A stretch of 64,000 nucleotides of DNA from Ophiosphaerella korrae (lineage: Eukaryota > Ascomycota > Dothideomycetes > Pleosporales > Phaeosphaeriaceae): contig JALNQF010000118.1 of the NCBI GenBank assembly GCA_028456385.1, positions 62,001 to 126,000 of the forward strand. Reading direction: 5' to 3'. Positions 48,000 to 60,700 of this stretch are shown here, in pieces. Within the stretch, counting starts at the first letter, position 1. Each line of letters opens with the position of its first letter. The translations under genes were made by a program, and so were the position numbers. The notes under the pieces were generated by a model that searched no databases, was not told the origin of the DNA, and saw nothing but the letters and a program-made list of their open reading frames with translations.

Positions 48000-49965
48000 C
48001 TATATTGTTCTCCGTGCATGTTTTTTGTGTTTTTTGTTTGTCATTCTTTTTGCAACGTCACTCTTCCGATGAGGGCTCGGCTGTGGTACTCGTAACGGAA
48101 CTGGCATACAAACCTCTGCTATAGTATGCTCCATCTCAGGCTTTATTTCCCACTTCCCAGAATTGGGATCCTCCCGGTATGGCTCTCGTTCCATCCAGTC
48201 CCGCCACTTATTGTAGACTTCCTCGGCATGAGTAACACTGACGTTGAACCACTCTATATGATCCTTTGTACACTCTGCACACCAAGCTCGCTCTCGAACA
48301 TCTTTTAGTTCAATATGCATGAGTCGCTCGATGCGACTATGGTGGATTACCTTAGCGCGGCCGCCATCTTCCGAGCTCGCATGATAGCTGAAAGTGCGCT
48401 TGCAATCCTTATTCCACTGTTTCAAACGCCTTTGAAGATCCTCCGTGCGGCCAATTTTGACCTTCCCGAAGTTTCCTTTCTCCCAAAAGATATATATGAA
48501 ACCAGTTTTCATGTCCGTTTTGTTCAGTGGCTTGACGATAGCTTTGAGTAGAGCCTCAAGCGGGGAAAGATTTTGAGTATTTTTCGGTTGATAAGGCTCA
48601 AGTTTGAGGCTATATGAGGTTTTGATAGTCGTCGCATTGGAAAGATTTCTGCTTGCGTCCAATGGTGCAGTGATGGTTTCTATGGTACGCTCGAGCTTCG
48701 TAGTTTCAGGAGACGCCTCGGTGTTCAGAATGGCTCGCATCCACCTTTCGAACAGTGAACGGTCCTTTTCTGTCGCACTTCCGAGTCCAATCGCGAGCTT
48801 TTGCATTTCCACCATTCGTGGGGCGGATGGAGGACCCCGAAGTGCAGTGTTTTGATGAGATCCACACATAACCTCCTCAATAAGCATCTTTATTTCGTCC
48901 ACGAGAGCTTCATAGTCTGCCTCATTATATAATCTTGAGATATTATTGAATATTCTGTCAACTTTATCAAATCTTGCTGGGCTTTTGTTGCTGCATCTTT
49001 TCTGGGTATTTTTGACAAATGAAGCGACGCAACATTGTTTAGAGTCCCGGAGTCTTGTATGAATATCAGAAGGAAGGATATGATCAAGATAACACCATGT
49101 CGTTGGTATAATGGGATCAGTTGTGGCATTGAGTATGCTGGGTTTAGCTTGGGCAGCTGCGCTACCGTTCTTTAGGCTGTGGTCTTTCCCCCTAAACGCT
49201 GATTCGAAGGCCTTGGGCGGCTTATTTGAACTATTGGAGAAATCAAATGAGGGATTGGGATTGTATTTTTCTTGATTTGTTCCTGCTGCAATCTCCTTTT
49301 TAGCTACTAGTTTATAGTTAGGCCTAGTACCCAGATTTGATCTAAACTTCATGACACTTACCCGCTTGAAATTCACCTGTGAGGTTCCGAAAAAGGCTGA
49401 AGTAGCTCCCATCATTAATTACTTCTTTTCTTTCGTCATTTTGCTCAGGAGAATGTGCAAATGAACTGCTTGGGGTACCGAGAAGTCGAAGCGGTTTGGA
49501 TTCAGACTCTTGAGGGATGTGAACACTCTGTGTTGTTGGCGGTGTGAATGGCGTCAAGGCTTCGTCCTCAACCCTGCGATCAGACTTTTGGGCGCAGGGT
49601 GTTTCTGGTAGGTCCCAAATATCTTCAACAGCGCCTGGGGATGAAGCGTTTGAGGCTGCTTCTGTTGGTGATGATACTACAGGACTCCTGGGATCTGTAT
49701 GGGAAACACGGGACTTGAAAGTGAATGATGGAATATCTTGTCGAATGGTCGTGGGAGTCCCAAAGATTAATTTCTTTGTGACGCACACATCAGTATCCGC
49801 CATGACTGCCGCCGGCAATTCTGAAAGGTTTTTCACAGAACTGGAAGATTTATTGATCTCCTGGTGTGGTAGTTCGCCATGGTTGTGCAAATCTTTCGAC
49901 GAGCCCTCCAAAACAGTAGTAGCATGACGAACCTCTGCCTCAGCAGTTGGAATTTGAGTAGACAT
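48000..49965 (-). CDS. T5orf172-domain (GIY-YIG-like) protein
   Basis: Two exons, 49362-49965 and 48000-49306, give 636 aa. The N-terminal 270 residues are Ser/Thr/Pro-rich and disordered. The C-terminal third carries a T5orf172 domain: GFIYIFWEKGNFGKVKIGRTEDLQRRLKQW, then HHSRIERLMHIELKDVRER, a CxxC pair (WCAECTKDHIEWF) and a helical end. The domain is related to GIY-YIG nucleases and is expanded in fungal genomes, with unknown function. The tail is strongly basic (KKHKKHARR), a possible nuclear signal. The gene sits in sequence that is visibly more AT-rich than the left half of the window. Confidence 0.85.
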
Positions 49966-51235
49966 AAGGTCAATAGGCGACTTTCAGTAAAGTGGTAATG
50001 ATATATAGGGAAGCCCTGGGGGGGTTTTTTTTTGAAGTAGACGCACGATGTTCAATGGCTTTATAGGATTTTACAACCAACGGTACGTGTCCTCAGCCTT
50101 TCGTATGAACTGCAAGTGCCTAGTCATTTCACTCGTAGCCACAGATTATCAGGGGTATCGGAACACGCGTTCATGTCGTATCATGTTCAAAACAACCATG
50201 CCAGCTGCAAGATTTTATAATTATAGCCTTACATGTGCCACTCACTGGCAGCGCAGGAGTGATGAAGATGGCAGGGGTTAGTATCACACACGAGCAAGCT
50301 GGGGTAATATCAACATCCTTGCGAAGTTGCAAATATTTGCTAATAACACGGATCTGTACTGACTACAAACAAACAATGGACAACTACGTTCACCAATTAC
50401 ATATCGTTACGAACAGTTACCAAATATAAGTTGCCTTCTGTTTAGCTATCTGCAACATAAGTTCTTGTTGCTCTGTTACAAGTTGTTGGGGGTCATCTCC
50501 ATATTTTGGCCCCATGCCGATACTACCTTCCTACTTTGAGTTTACCACGCCGCAAGCTTGCATCCTCAGCCACCTTCTTGTTACAAAATAATTTCTCAAA
50601 CGTAAAGAATCTCACTTCATGCATATACGCATAGACTGGGGCTGTGTATTGGATGATAACTCGAAACCTGTGTGGTTTTGATGATTTCTTGTTTCTTTCT
50701 ACCTTCAGGCATGTTCCAGTACTTTAAACTGGGGCTTCCTGTCGCTGTATTAGGACATGAACTTTACCCGGCATGGCCATGTCCTAGGTATCAAGGGTTT
50801 CTTGTACAGGTTTAAACAACTCAATCCTCATTAGTACCCACTGACCATTTGTTCATACCTGCAGAGGGTATGAACCTTTTTTTCATTTCTTATTGGCGCG
50901 GGATTTCGGTCCCCTATAACTCTCGGCTATAATCGCATGCATGCGGTATTATACAGCAAACCTTCGAATAAATCATCTAAATTCTCTTGAGTTGCCCAGA
51001 TATCTACCTACTTAGATATAAAAATTTCGTCAAGATTGTCTAGAATTGTTAGTACACCCTATCCAGAATTAGTATTAAAATGTTCGATCGAGCGAGGGAC
51101 TCTCAAACTTTAATTACTAAATCATAATATGCTTCTTTGATGCCATGAAACAAGCCCGAATGTGGTACTTGGTAATGGCATGCTACACACGGAAAAGATG
51201 TCCCATTTGCGGTTATATAACCGCGTATTCGCTTT
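49966..51235. other. AT-rich intergenic region
   Basis: About 1.27 kb without a supported gene. It includes a 12-bp palindrome CGCATGCATGCG near 50934 and many short A/T runs, and no splice-consistent coding stretch. A decayed repeat is possible, but no terminal repeats were found. Confidence 0.5.
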
Positions 51236-53202
51236 TCAAGATATGTGACCCATTCCGATATCGTCTCCGAGAAATGATTCAGACAAGTATTCTGCTCCTA
51301 TCCTTTCCCATCGCGGCGCTCCGCTGGAGTTGGGCTTCGGCTTCTGTGCGACTACTAAAACATAAAGTATCCTACCTCCTGGAGCTTCGCCCATACTTCT
51401 GTGGATTCCTAACACCACGCATGCTGCTCCCTCCATGTTTGACCCAGGAATATCTAAGATGATATTTTCCTTTCCAGCCCTGTCCCTAAGGTATATCTTT
51501 GCCCTGGCTATTAGCACATTGTTCTCTTGACTAGAGACGGAGTGTGGCCAAGGAGATTCAATATCTCGCCACTCGACCGCGTCAACCTGACATCGAGATA
51601 ATCAATGGCACCAGTGTATGCCATCCAAGACCATGATGGCGGAATGCGACTCTGATGGTTTGAAAATGTGATACGTGTCATGCTCGATTCGTTAGAGGCG
51701 CGGAGCCATAGCAGGATGCGACGGAGAATGCCTTTGCTCTTATCATTTTCTAGTATTCCGAAACCACCACGCAGATTCATAGAGCGAAGGATCCTTTCTT
51801 CTAAACCTTGAATAGCAATGGGCCTATCAATGGGATAGCTGAGTTGGCGGCGCGAATAGTCGCAGTAGAGGGCTTGTACTCGCAGGATTTGCTCGACGGG
51901 ACCACAATCAAGGACACTAGGAAAGTCTGGATCGCCTAATACCGCGGCCGCGTCACTATTTAGTGAATCAGCGGGCTCACCACCGTAAAAGATGGATACA
52001 TACCTTCTTATCTTAGTCATGGTCTCGCACCTTGCCCCATGGCCACATTCCCAGTATAATTGGTGGTCTGTAAAGAAGATAGTGCGTCTAGCAAGAGCGT
52101 GCGACTGCAAAGTCCAAGCACGACTGCTAAGTCTAAGCACGACTGCTAAGGGCACTTTCCCGCACCTGACTCTAAAAATCATCAATAACTTCGCAGATAG
52201 CGATGATTACGGTATCCTCAGACTCGGGGTTAAAAGCGACATAATCCCTGTCCTTTCGAGTCCGTAGCGGGCCAGTGTCGGCACCGGTCCCTGAGCTCGC
52301 TGCGAGCACACAAGTTGCGCCGTGGATGATATCCCCCATCCTAGCAATCTCGCTTTTTATGTCTTGAGGGTCATCTTGGACGATGCAAATTGCATCAATC
52401 CAAAGATATCGGATTCCGAGGGCGCGTGTGACCCCGATCACGTCCTGGAATGTTGCAGGTAATTGGCTTGGAATTATGCCAGCCATGTGTTGCTCTAGAT
52501 TTGAAAGTGTAGTGGCATAAAACGGCCCGCTACCCCGAATATAATCCGGTACTATCCAATCACCCGTGTTTACAGAGTTTTCCGCCATCGTGAGTCGGGC
52601 ATCAGTAACATCAATGAGCCGCCCAGGTACCATTGGTGGCGCGATTATCCGGACCGTAGCTTTGTGGCTACTGTGTTGGTACGAGGGCTTTTTGTGATTG
52701 CTGTTGCAGTCTAAGAGCCACTTGCGTAAGATATCAAGACGCAGTTCTCCATCAGATGTTGGAAGCGCTAAGAATCCAGTCTGAATATTATTTACTCAGT
52801 ATATAAATTCTGATTTCCAAGAGTTAGTGAGGCTGCTCAACATAAAAGCGAAATTGAAGCAGCTTGGATCTTACCGTTGTTGCAGAAAAGAGAGAGGCCC
52901 TGTTTGGTTCCATCAATAATCAGCATGGAGTCGACTCTTTCAAACACAGCGTGGGGCAAAAGCGAGGCGGTATATCGTTCGCAGGCCTTTTTGAGCAATT
53001 GGCATAAATCGCAAACTTTCGCATTGGCTTTTTCAAATATCTCTTGGAATTCATAAACTATCCTGAACTCTGGGTAGAGAATTTGATTTTGCAGCCTCTT
53101 GCACTCGCTGCAAATGCGCAAAGCAAGACGTGGCTTGAATAAACCGCCGCCGTCAACCCCTCTTTCCCGAAGAGAATCGAAGAAATTAGACGCAAAGCCA
53201 TG
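51236..53202 (-). pseudogene. HET-domain (heterokaryon incompatibility) gene, decayed
   Basis: Reading on minus, HET landmarks appear in order: an N-terminal Cys module (ICSECKRLQ ... KVCDLCQLLKKAC), TTLSNLEQHMAGI, IRYLWIDAICIVQDDPQDIKSEIARMGDIIHGATCVLAASS, SSRAWTLQ, FFTDHQLYWECG, PPSWSWMAYTGAI, and a C-terminal YVLVVA-type segment with RWERIGAEYL. They do not share one frame. Visible lesions are a phase mismatch across the only good intron (52781-52874), an in-frame TAG at 52172-52174, a 19-bp tandem duplication at 52113-52150 that shifts the frame by one, and a compensating shift near 51581-51591. No in-frame ATG precedes the Cys module. Intact HET proteins trigger incompatibility cell death. 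The frame upstream is continuous with the kinase-like module except for a TAA at 53203-53205. Confidence 0.82.
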
Positions 53203-56200
53203 TTAAGAATGATTTCCCACTCCCTTGGGTCGAGTCTCGGAATTGTATAGGTGGGGTCTCGTAACAGCGTACTCCACCTTTTTAGGCTTAGAAGGTGACC
53301 GCGAAGTTTTGTTAGGAAGCCAATAGCTGTCATCCTGATCAGAGTACATGATGTGGGATAATTTATCCCGAAGTCTAAGGGAAGTGATTCTCTGAGGGCG
53401 TTGAAGATTTGGCACATGTTCTGTTGGTTTAATCCGAATCGTAGGTAGGTCCAGATCGTCGGCAATACTGTTCATATCGTTTCCATCCGATTGAAGTGGT
53501 TCGGTAGGTATATCTGTATGAGAACTCTCCATATAATCAAACTCATGTCCTGTTCCAGGAAGCTGGACAACTAAGAGTCCATCGCGTATAATCTCAAGGA
53601 CATCTCCAAGGGCTGTTGTACGAATTTGGCAAACCGGATCTTGGGCCATGCATTCGCACCAATGCTTTACAGCGCTGTGCACTTTTGCAATGCCCTCCCC
53701 ATGTTCTGTAACAATTTCGAAGAATGGAGAAGCACCAAAGCGCTCATTTGCTCTCTCATTAAACTCTTCAAGGCCCTCCAGCCCGTAGAGAAGCCATATC
53801 ATGAACTCGAAATAGATGCAACCAATGCTCCATATATCGTAAAGTCTGGAGCGAACACGATGCTGTGTCCCGGTTACGGCTTCTGGAGGCTCATAGCGGG
53901 GTGTGCGTGTGTTGTACCGTAATTTAGTAGAACTGTCATGTTCTTTAGGTCTGCCCCAATCGCCAATCTTAAGAGTTCCAATTCCGCTACTGTTCTGATA
54001 GCGAAAGATTTTCTGAGGCTTGAGATTGCCATGACGGTATGATATATATATATGGTCTCCTTTATCATCTGCCGAATAATGAGCGGCGGATAGAGCTTCC
54101 GCAAGGCCAAGGAACTCTTTAACAGTTTCTTTGACTAAAGCAGTCGTGAGCACTGGCCGCGGAATCTTCTCCCAAAGAGTGGCTAGGTCGCCTCCGTCCG
54201 CCCATTCGTGTATCAAGTAACAACGAAACCTGCCGAGTTTTCCAAGACCGAAGGCTGTGATGAAACGGACGATGTGATCTTGATTCAACGAGTTCATCCT
54301 AGCTAAGGCGTTTACTTCGCCCGTCCACGGTAAGACCTCTCTTGACTATCTAACTTTTGCATAATCTCTTTCACCGCAAAGAAGTAGTTAGTCTGCATAC
54401 CAGCCTAAATGAAGTTACTTTGTGTCTCGTAAGGCCTTGAATGGCTTCATACCTTTTTCATGGGATCTTCAAAATGATCATGATGTATTTCGTACTTTTG
54501 AACGCTTGAAAACGTGCCCATATGGGTACTTCCTAGAGGCTTATGAATGAATGGCATGATATGATCTGTAAAGTTGTGAATTACAGTCCTAGTTGATAGA
54601 ACTGGGGCCAGAAATTTCCACTGTTGCTCATAAAAGTTGAACACTTGACTCAGGGACCAGGACACAACCCCGAAGATGCGTGGTGGCTCATTTGACTGAC
54701 CCTCGCTCGTGCCAATGGAAGGTCTTTCAATAGGTAGGTCGCTATCACCAAAGTTGTTCTCGTGGAAATATGAAAACGTCCTGAACAGATGAGGCAATCG
54801 AAGGTAAACGACGATAGCAAACAAGATCTTCGCTTGACTCAAGATGTACGCGAGTAGTTGTTCGCCCACCTCAATAGGGATGCCACTTTGAGTTGTACTA
54901 TCGATACTTATGGCTTCAAGAATTGAATCCTTTGTGACCAAGTACTGTAGAACACCTCGAGGAAGGAACTGTCTCCCATCGAATACGCTCTCCACCATCT
55001 CATAACTCAGGCGTTCGAATAGATTTTCACCCCCAAGCCTAAGTACGCTTTTCCTTCTTTGTGTCTCATCCTTTGGGCGTTCTATTCCATGAATCCAATT
55101 AGAGTGCTCGCTCCTTGGAGCTTCCTTGATTTGCTCATCTTCAGATGAACGATATTCGATAGAATCTTCCGTACGCGGGATATCATTTTGATCTGGATAG
55201 GCTAGTTCACCCGTGGGTATATCTTTATTTAATGTCCAATTCTCGATATTTGATCGTCGCTCATTGATGCGCTGTTCGAGGCTGCGTTTTTCAGTCATGA
55301 GTTCTGCAAAAGCTAAGATTTTCGCTGATTCTTCCATGCCATCGGTGGTTTTTGTTTCCTCCACTGGACTAGTCTGTGGGAGAGCATCTTCAGTACCAGC
55401 AACGCTCGCAGCGTTGCCGTCGCTGGGTGTTCCCTCTGAATCACCTAGGTCGTCGACAGTACCACGCGAAGCGCCTGAAGCGTCCGCATCACTATCAGCG
55501 AAATATGGGTGAGTCTTGAAGTATAAAACTTTTTCGGGCCGCCGATCTCTCTCACTCTCTTCACTCACGTCATCCTTGAACTCCAGAGGCAGTGAGCTTA
55601 ACGCAAAGGAATGAACGTGCTCGGCAATATGCTCGAAAAGTAGTTCTCCAGATTCGTCTTGAGCAATGCTAACCGTTGAGCACAATGGACAGCTCATGTC
55701 GTCCAGTAACCTCGGTTTCGAACAGACATTAACAAACTCCAGAACCGTGCTGTCTGCAACCGCGCCGGTATGTATCTTTTTGATATGATAGATCAATGAA
55801 TTAGGCGAACTGAATTGATACGCCTCTTGGCATAGAGAACATTCCCAATAGGAGAATAAATGGGTGTGTTCATCGGTCATGTGCTTCACCCACCGGTCCT
55901 TCTCCATATAGAGGGTGTCTGGAGTCGCGCAGTTGCTCAAAATACAGGTATATGGCTGCAAATCCTGATTCAAATGCTTCCTGTTGGGTTCTCAAGTTAG
56001 TTCATCATGGACTAGACTAGGTGGAATCAATAACGAACCTCCAGGGGCGCGTTTCTGAGTCCTTCTTTCGCAAAGGGGCACAACAGCACGGGCACATATA
56101 GAGATTTTGATCTACACGTGGAGGGCGTGGGTATTGTGTCTTGATTCGAGATGTAACTGCCGTGCCCTCAGAGCCGGGCTGTCGTGATGTTCCGACAGAA

Positions 56201-57480
56201 GTTCTCCCTGCATCTATCATGTTCGTGTCTACAGCTGAGGCAGTTGTTTCCGAAAGGGTAGATTTAACATTAAGATCTAACTCCTTTGGTGGAGAGTCTA
56301 GACGTATGGCTGTACTGTTGGTGGGCTGCTTGGAAGAATTGCTGGGTAGGCTGTTAGCCATCTTAACCTCGGGTGTAGTTGTCGAAGTAGCATCCTGCAT
56401 CTGATCAGTGCTTCTCCCTGCTCTAGATCGGTTTCTATCCAGTTTGAGTGCGTGGCTTTGTGAGTATCTAAAGCGGTGATTACGTCGAAGGTTTGCCGTT
56501 ATCAAGCGCTTCTGCACTGCTGTCGCTTCATTCAGAAGCAGCGGATAACCAGCATTAACTCCAAATTGTTGCAGGCTTACGTGCTGCTTTGAGATATCCA
56601 TGTCGAAGAAATTGAGACCTAGTCTTTGCCAAAACATCTCGCGTATCTCCTCAAGGCACCTGGGACGATATAGCGCTACACGCACTAGGTGACTTTTCAG
56701 CACTCCCAGATCGGGATCTTCCACACGGAATTTACCGTCCGCTTTCTCGATGTGAGATTTGATAGCCGCTCTTCGGATGACCACGCCAAGCCTTACAAGG
56801 TCGTTCAGAAGGGTATCGGCAGTTTGAATACATTCTAGTAGCACAGTCACAACTTCATCCGCACTGACTTTCATAGCTTCTAACATGGAGTCACCTAATC
56901 ATGTTAGTTCAAACGGGACACTGTAGGCACGAAGCGATCGCAGTGGATCTCTCTTACCGTCAGCTGGGTCCATCGACTGGTCATGCGGTGAAACTGAAGT
57001 GGTCGCTTCATGCTGATCGCTCTTGCGCCCTTTCAAACTGTTAGTAGAGCACACTAAGATTGTCTGAACGGCTTAGGCCGTACCAAGCTCTAGACACTCG
57101 TCAACAGTGCTTTTGAGTACAAGTAAGAGGTCCAATATCACATTCCGTACGTGAGGTTTCAGCACTAGTCGTTCTTCCAGTGAGCTTTTTCCACCCGACG
57201 AAGCACCAACGCCAGCATCCCAGAGCATAAAGTCAGCCAACCTGTCCTCTGCCCAGTCATCCTTTAGGCTCTGGACATCGAGACATTTGACCAGACTTTG
57301 ACGGCACGCAATAGTAGCAGCTGAGATTGTGTGCGGACTTTCGCTTGCCATAATATTCTGCATTGGTGGTTGTTGTAGCATGACGGAAGGCGTCTCCATA
57401 CTTGCGGTTTTGGTATGTCTTGCACTGCCTGGCTTGTCCAGCTGTTGTCCATCCCCAGCCGCGGAGCCATGGGAGCTCAT
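53203..57480 (-). pseudogene. C2H2-like plus protein-kinase-like multidomain gene, frameshifted
   Basis: Exons on minus: 57084-57480, 56958-57029, 56039-56894, 54453-55980, then 54404 onward; the first four introns (54, 63, 58 and 48 nt) all join in frame. The product has a helical N-terminal module (SLVKCLDVQS ... RLADFMLWDAGVGAS), Cys-rich finger-like stretches (YMCPCCCAPLRKKD; LQPYTCILSNCATPDTLY; YWECSLCQEAY), a disordered middle and a kinase-like domain (FFAVKEIM lysine, RHGNLKPQKIF catalytic loop, GDWGRPKEH, YEPPEAVTG). The exon-5 frame hits TAA at 54312-54314, while kinase homology resumes in another frame (EVNALARMNSL). A 38-nt intron could bridge this but is too short and would delete conserved residues. 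The catalytic Asp is Asn. The frame ends at TAA 53203-53205 and would otherwise run into the HET module. Confidence 0.75.
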
Positions 57481-57778
57481 CCTCTCTTTCTAACTCCCTG
57501 GTTAAAGCCACTGCCGGACTAAGGTATAGCAGGGAAATATGGCGGCTAGTCACAACAATTATTTGACGCTACGGCATGGAGTTCAAAGTGGGGTGTAAAC
57601 GCTGTGGCGTTATTACGTGAACAAGTATTCTGCTATTTATTGGATGTTCACCCTTCGCCAAGGTATTGCCAGCGGATGCCCCGCATCATCATGAACAATG
57701 ACAAGATAATCTTTGCATAGTACAAAGAGACGCTAAGCAACTTGCTTTATTTGTTTCCCCTTATTATTGAGTACAGTC
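57481..57778. promoter_or_regulatory. divergent promoter between the kinase/HET locus and the subtilase gene
   Basis: Only 298 bp separate the two outward-facing starts, implying linked or co-ordinated expression of the pair before one side decayed. No specific motif was recognised. Confidence 0.5.
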
Positions 57779-60700
57779 ATGGATGAAACCAAGCACGCTC
57801 CGTACGTGGCCACGGCCGTCCTAGAGCTATCAGAAATCGCCCGACCTCTTTTCCGTAGTTTCTTGAATATTCGAGGAGGTAAGCATCAAGCACAAGTGCT
57901 TGCACACATATCTGGGTGCCTCGTACTCGCTCTGGAAGCTTCTTATGGACTAGATGAAGCATTCTTGGATGAGGTTGAGGCCTTGTGCACTGTAAGTGCT
58001 CAAAGTCTGATGCGACGTATTGTATCCTCACCTTAGCAGTGGTCAACGCGGATAAGCGGGCAAAGGCGTTTTTATGGGGCTTATCCAATTATTATTGACC
58101 TTGCTGCTGATCGAACTTCGCCTCAATATAAACAAGCGCAAGCACGTGCACAAAGCGGACTGCTAGCGTATGCCAGAGCTACAGAAGAAGAACAGAATGC
58201 TCTGCAGTATTTTAGAATGGCTAAGCCGTTTGAAGTTGTAAGAGTCGATGGTCGGAAAGGTTCTGAGTATGAAGGACATCAGAAGGACGAGTCGAAAGAT
58301 CCACTGGAAGATTGTCCCGATTTTGTGTTCAAAGATTTTTACAAAGCACTGTCTAAATACTCACGTTGTCAGTGTTCGCATCCGTCAGCAACTGAAACCA
58401 AAGGAGCACAGCATGAAGCGAGGTTGCGTTTATATGGCCGTTCACTCCTTTTAGACGGGTTTGCAATGTTTGACATGCATTTCTCAGGCTTCCCAGTCGA
58501 GCCCCCTGGCTATTGTGTGAGGCACTGGAAACAATTGCGACTTCGCGTATACAGGTGAGGACGAAATAGGATTCAAGTAGCTTACGCTTACGAATTTTCT
58601 GGATGTAGCAAACGCCTCGGCCTCAAGGAGGCTCATTTCGATGCCACACCTGGGAAGTCGTCGAGTCCCGCTGATAGCACTGCTACGCAACCTCAGACAG
58701 ATCGACACAAGCCCATCACGAGAGAGGGTTTTTGCCAACTCCTGGGCCAAGACCTTGGCCCAGTGAATATATGCCTGCAAATAGAGGGCTTACAGCTACT
58801 CGATATTGATGAGACAGACCCGACCGACCTGAATTTGGCACGTGAACGCAGTATCCCTTTGACTCAGGTACTAGACTTGTACGACTTATCCACTAAGATG
58901 AAACTCGTTCTCGCTTACACACTGGCACGCTCGATGTGGCTATACTACGACTCGAACTGGACAAATACAAGCTGGAATTGTGAGTCGATCCAGTTCATGA
59001 AAGAAATACGGCAAACAGAAACGAAACTGTCCTTGATCACCTGTAGGCCGTTCTTTACAGTGCAATTTGGAGACAGACATGACAAAGTACCGGAGTGTCT
59101 CGAGTTGAGCGGTATATCCCATAAATATCCACGAGTCTTAGCGCTTGGAACCCTACTTTTGAATATTGGATGGGGAGTTGATAGCCAAAAAAGCCAGCGC
59201 GAGACGTACACAATTGCACAAAAAATCAACAGCGAGTGTACGTTGGGTCAACAAATAAAAGATAATACAAATTGGCCTCCGTTTGGGCACGGTGATAGGG
59301 CAGGGGATGAACTTCGGAAATTATACAGGGACGCGACCTCAGCCTGTTTTGAGCCGAAGATATTTCAGTCCCAACATATCTGTGATAAGTATGTTGTACC
59401 CAGTCACATCTGAGATATTGTTACTAACGTCAACTCCCTCAGCTGTCGTCGAAGAAAGAGCAAATGCCTAGCCCAAGGCACCGAACCCTGTAAAAATTGC
59501 CTTGGCGCAGACCAAATTTGTACATATGATAAAAGTGCGAAGTTAAATAAAAGCTCTGCAGTGTCTGACATCTCAACGCGCCGTAAGCTCTTATTCGATC
59601 GAGTGGTCAAGCCATTACGCAAAGCGATCTATTTAGTCAACTGGCAAGCCTCGCTGGACTCTCCAGACGCTATCCCACCGAAGTCATTACGCAGAAATAA
59701 GAGAACTCCTTTGAGTCAATTACGAGATGGAAAAAACCGCGGTCCGGGACTTGAGAATCCCTCTCAGTTCTCAAGGCAATTCAACTTGAATAGTCACGGC
59801 GCCCAATTTTTTGATGATGAAAGATTGCCTGAAAAGGATTTCTCTCAAAAGTGAGTGTCCTTTATATCATAGGCAAGAAGCCGTTCATCCAGCTTTGACC
59901 TTCAGTATTATATTCGTCGGACATGCTAACCTGTCTTCAGATATTCTGAGTGCATTAAATGGAAAGAGGTATTTATCACAATGAGCGAGTGGTTTGAGCG
60001 TCCTGGTCTAGAGAAACAACCTCCACGTGTGAAGGTTGCAGTTCTTGATACAGGGCTTGACAAGGACCATCAAGACATCCGGCAGGAATTGAAGAGAATA
60101 TGGGTATACAACAGCACAGAGGACAAATTTAAAAAAGCAGAAACAACTGAAATATCGGACTCAAATGGCCATGGAACGCACATTGTCGGCCTAGTCCTCG
60201 AGTATGCTCCTAAAGCCAATTTGTACGTGGCAGACGTCACTGCTGACGGTGAAGCGAACCGCGAGCTCATTTCAAAGGTAACTTCTTCTCTCATAAAATT
60301 GTGAGGAACGCACACTCATAGCGGGCAGGCGATACGATGCGCTGCCGACAGCGGAGTCGACATCATCTCTATTTCGTTTGGCTTCCAAGCTCAGATATTT
60401 GGCGGTGCACTAGAGAAAGCGATCGAATACGCACACGGAAAGAGAGTGCATATATTTGCTGCGGCTTCGAATAACGGTGGCAGGACTGGACGCGCCTTCC
60501 CGGCACGATATGACGATGTGTTTTGCATACATTCTACAAACGCAAATGGGAATCCATCTGGGTTTAATCCCACGCCAAGAAAAAATGAAATCAATTTCGC
60601 TACTATAGGTGAGGCGGTCGAGTCTAGTTGGCCTCAAAGCTGCCAGCCAGTGGTTGAAATCAATGATGAGAACGGCGATGCCGCTGATGATGGCACGGAT

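Noticed and set aside
50934..50945. 12-bp palindrome CGCATGCATGCG in AT-rich DNA
   Set aside because: Too short and isolated to call an origin, operator or repeat end.
52132..52230. Possible intron removing the HET nonsense codon and duplication (donor GTCTGA, acceptor TTAG)
   Set aside because: The donor is poor and the removed part contains HET-family sequence (CEVIDDF, SQVRESAL), so it is more likely coding DNA with lesions.
54299..54336. A 38-nt intron that would repair the kinase-like frame
   Set aside because: Shorter than any other intron in the window (45 nt or more), with weak donor GTCTTA, and it would delete the conserved EVNALAR segment; a frameshift is simpler.
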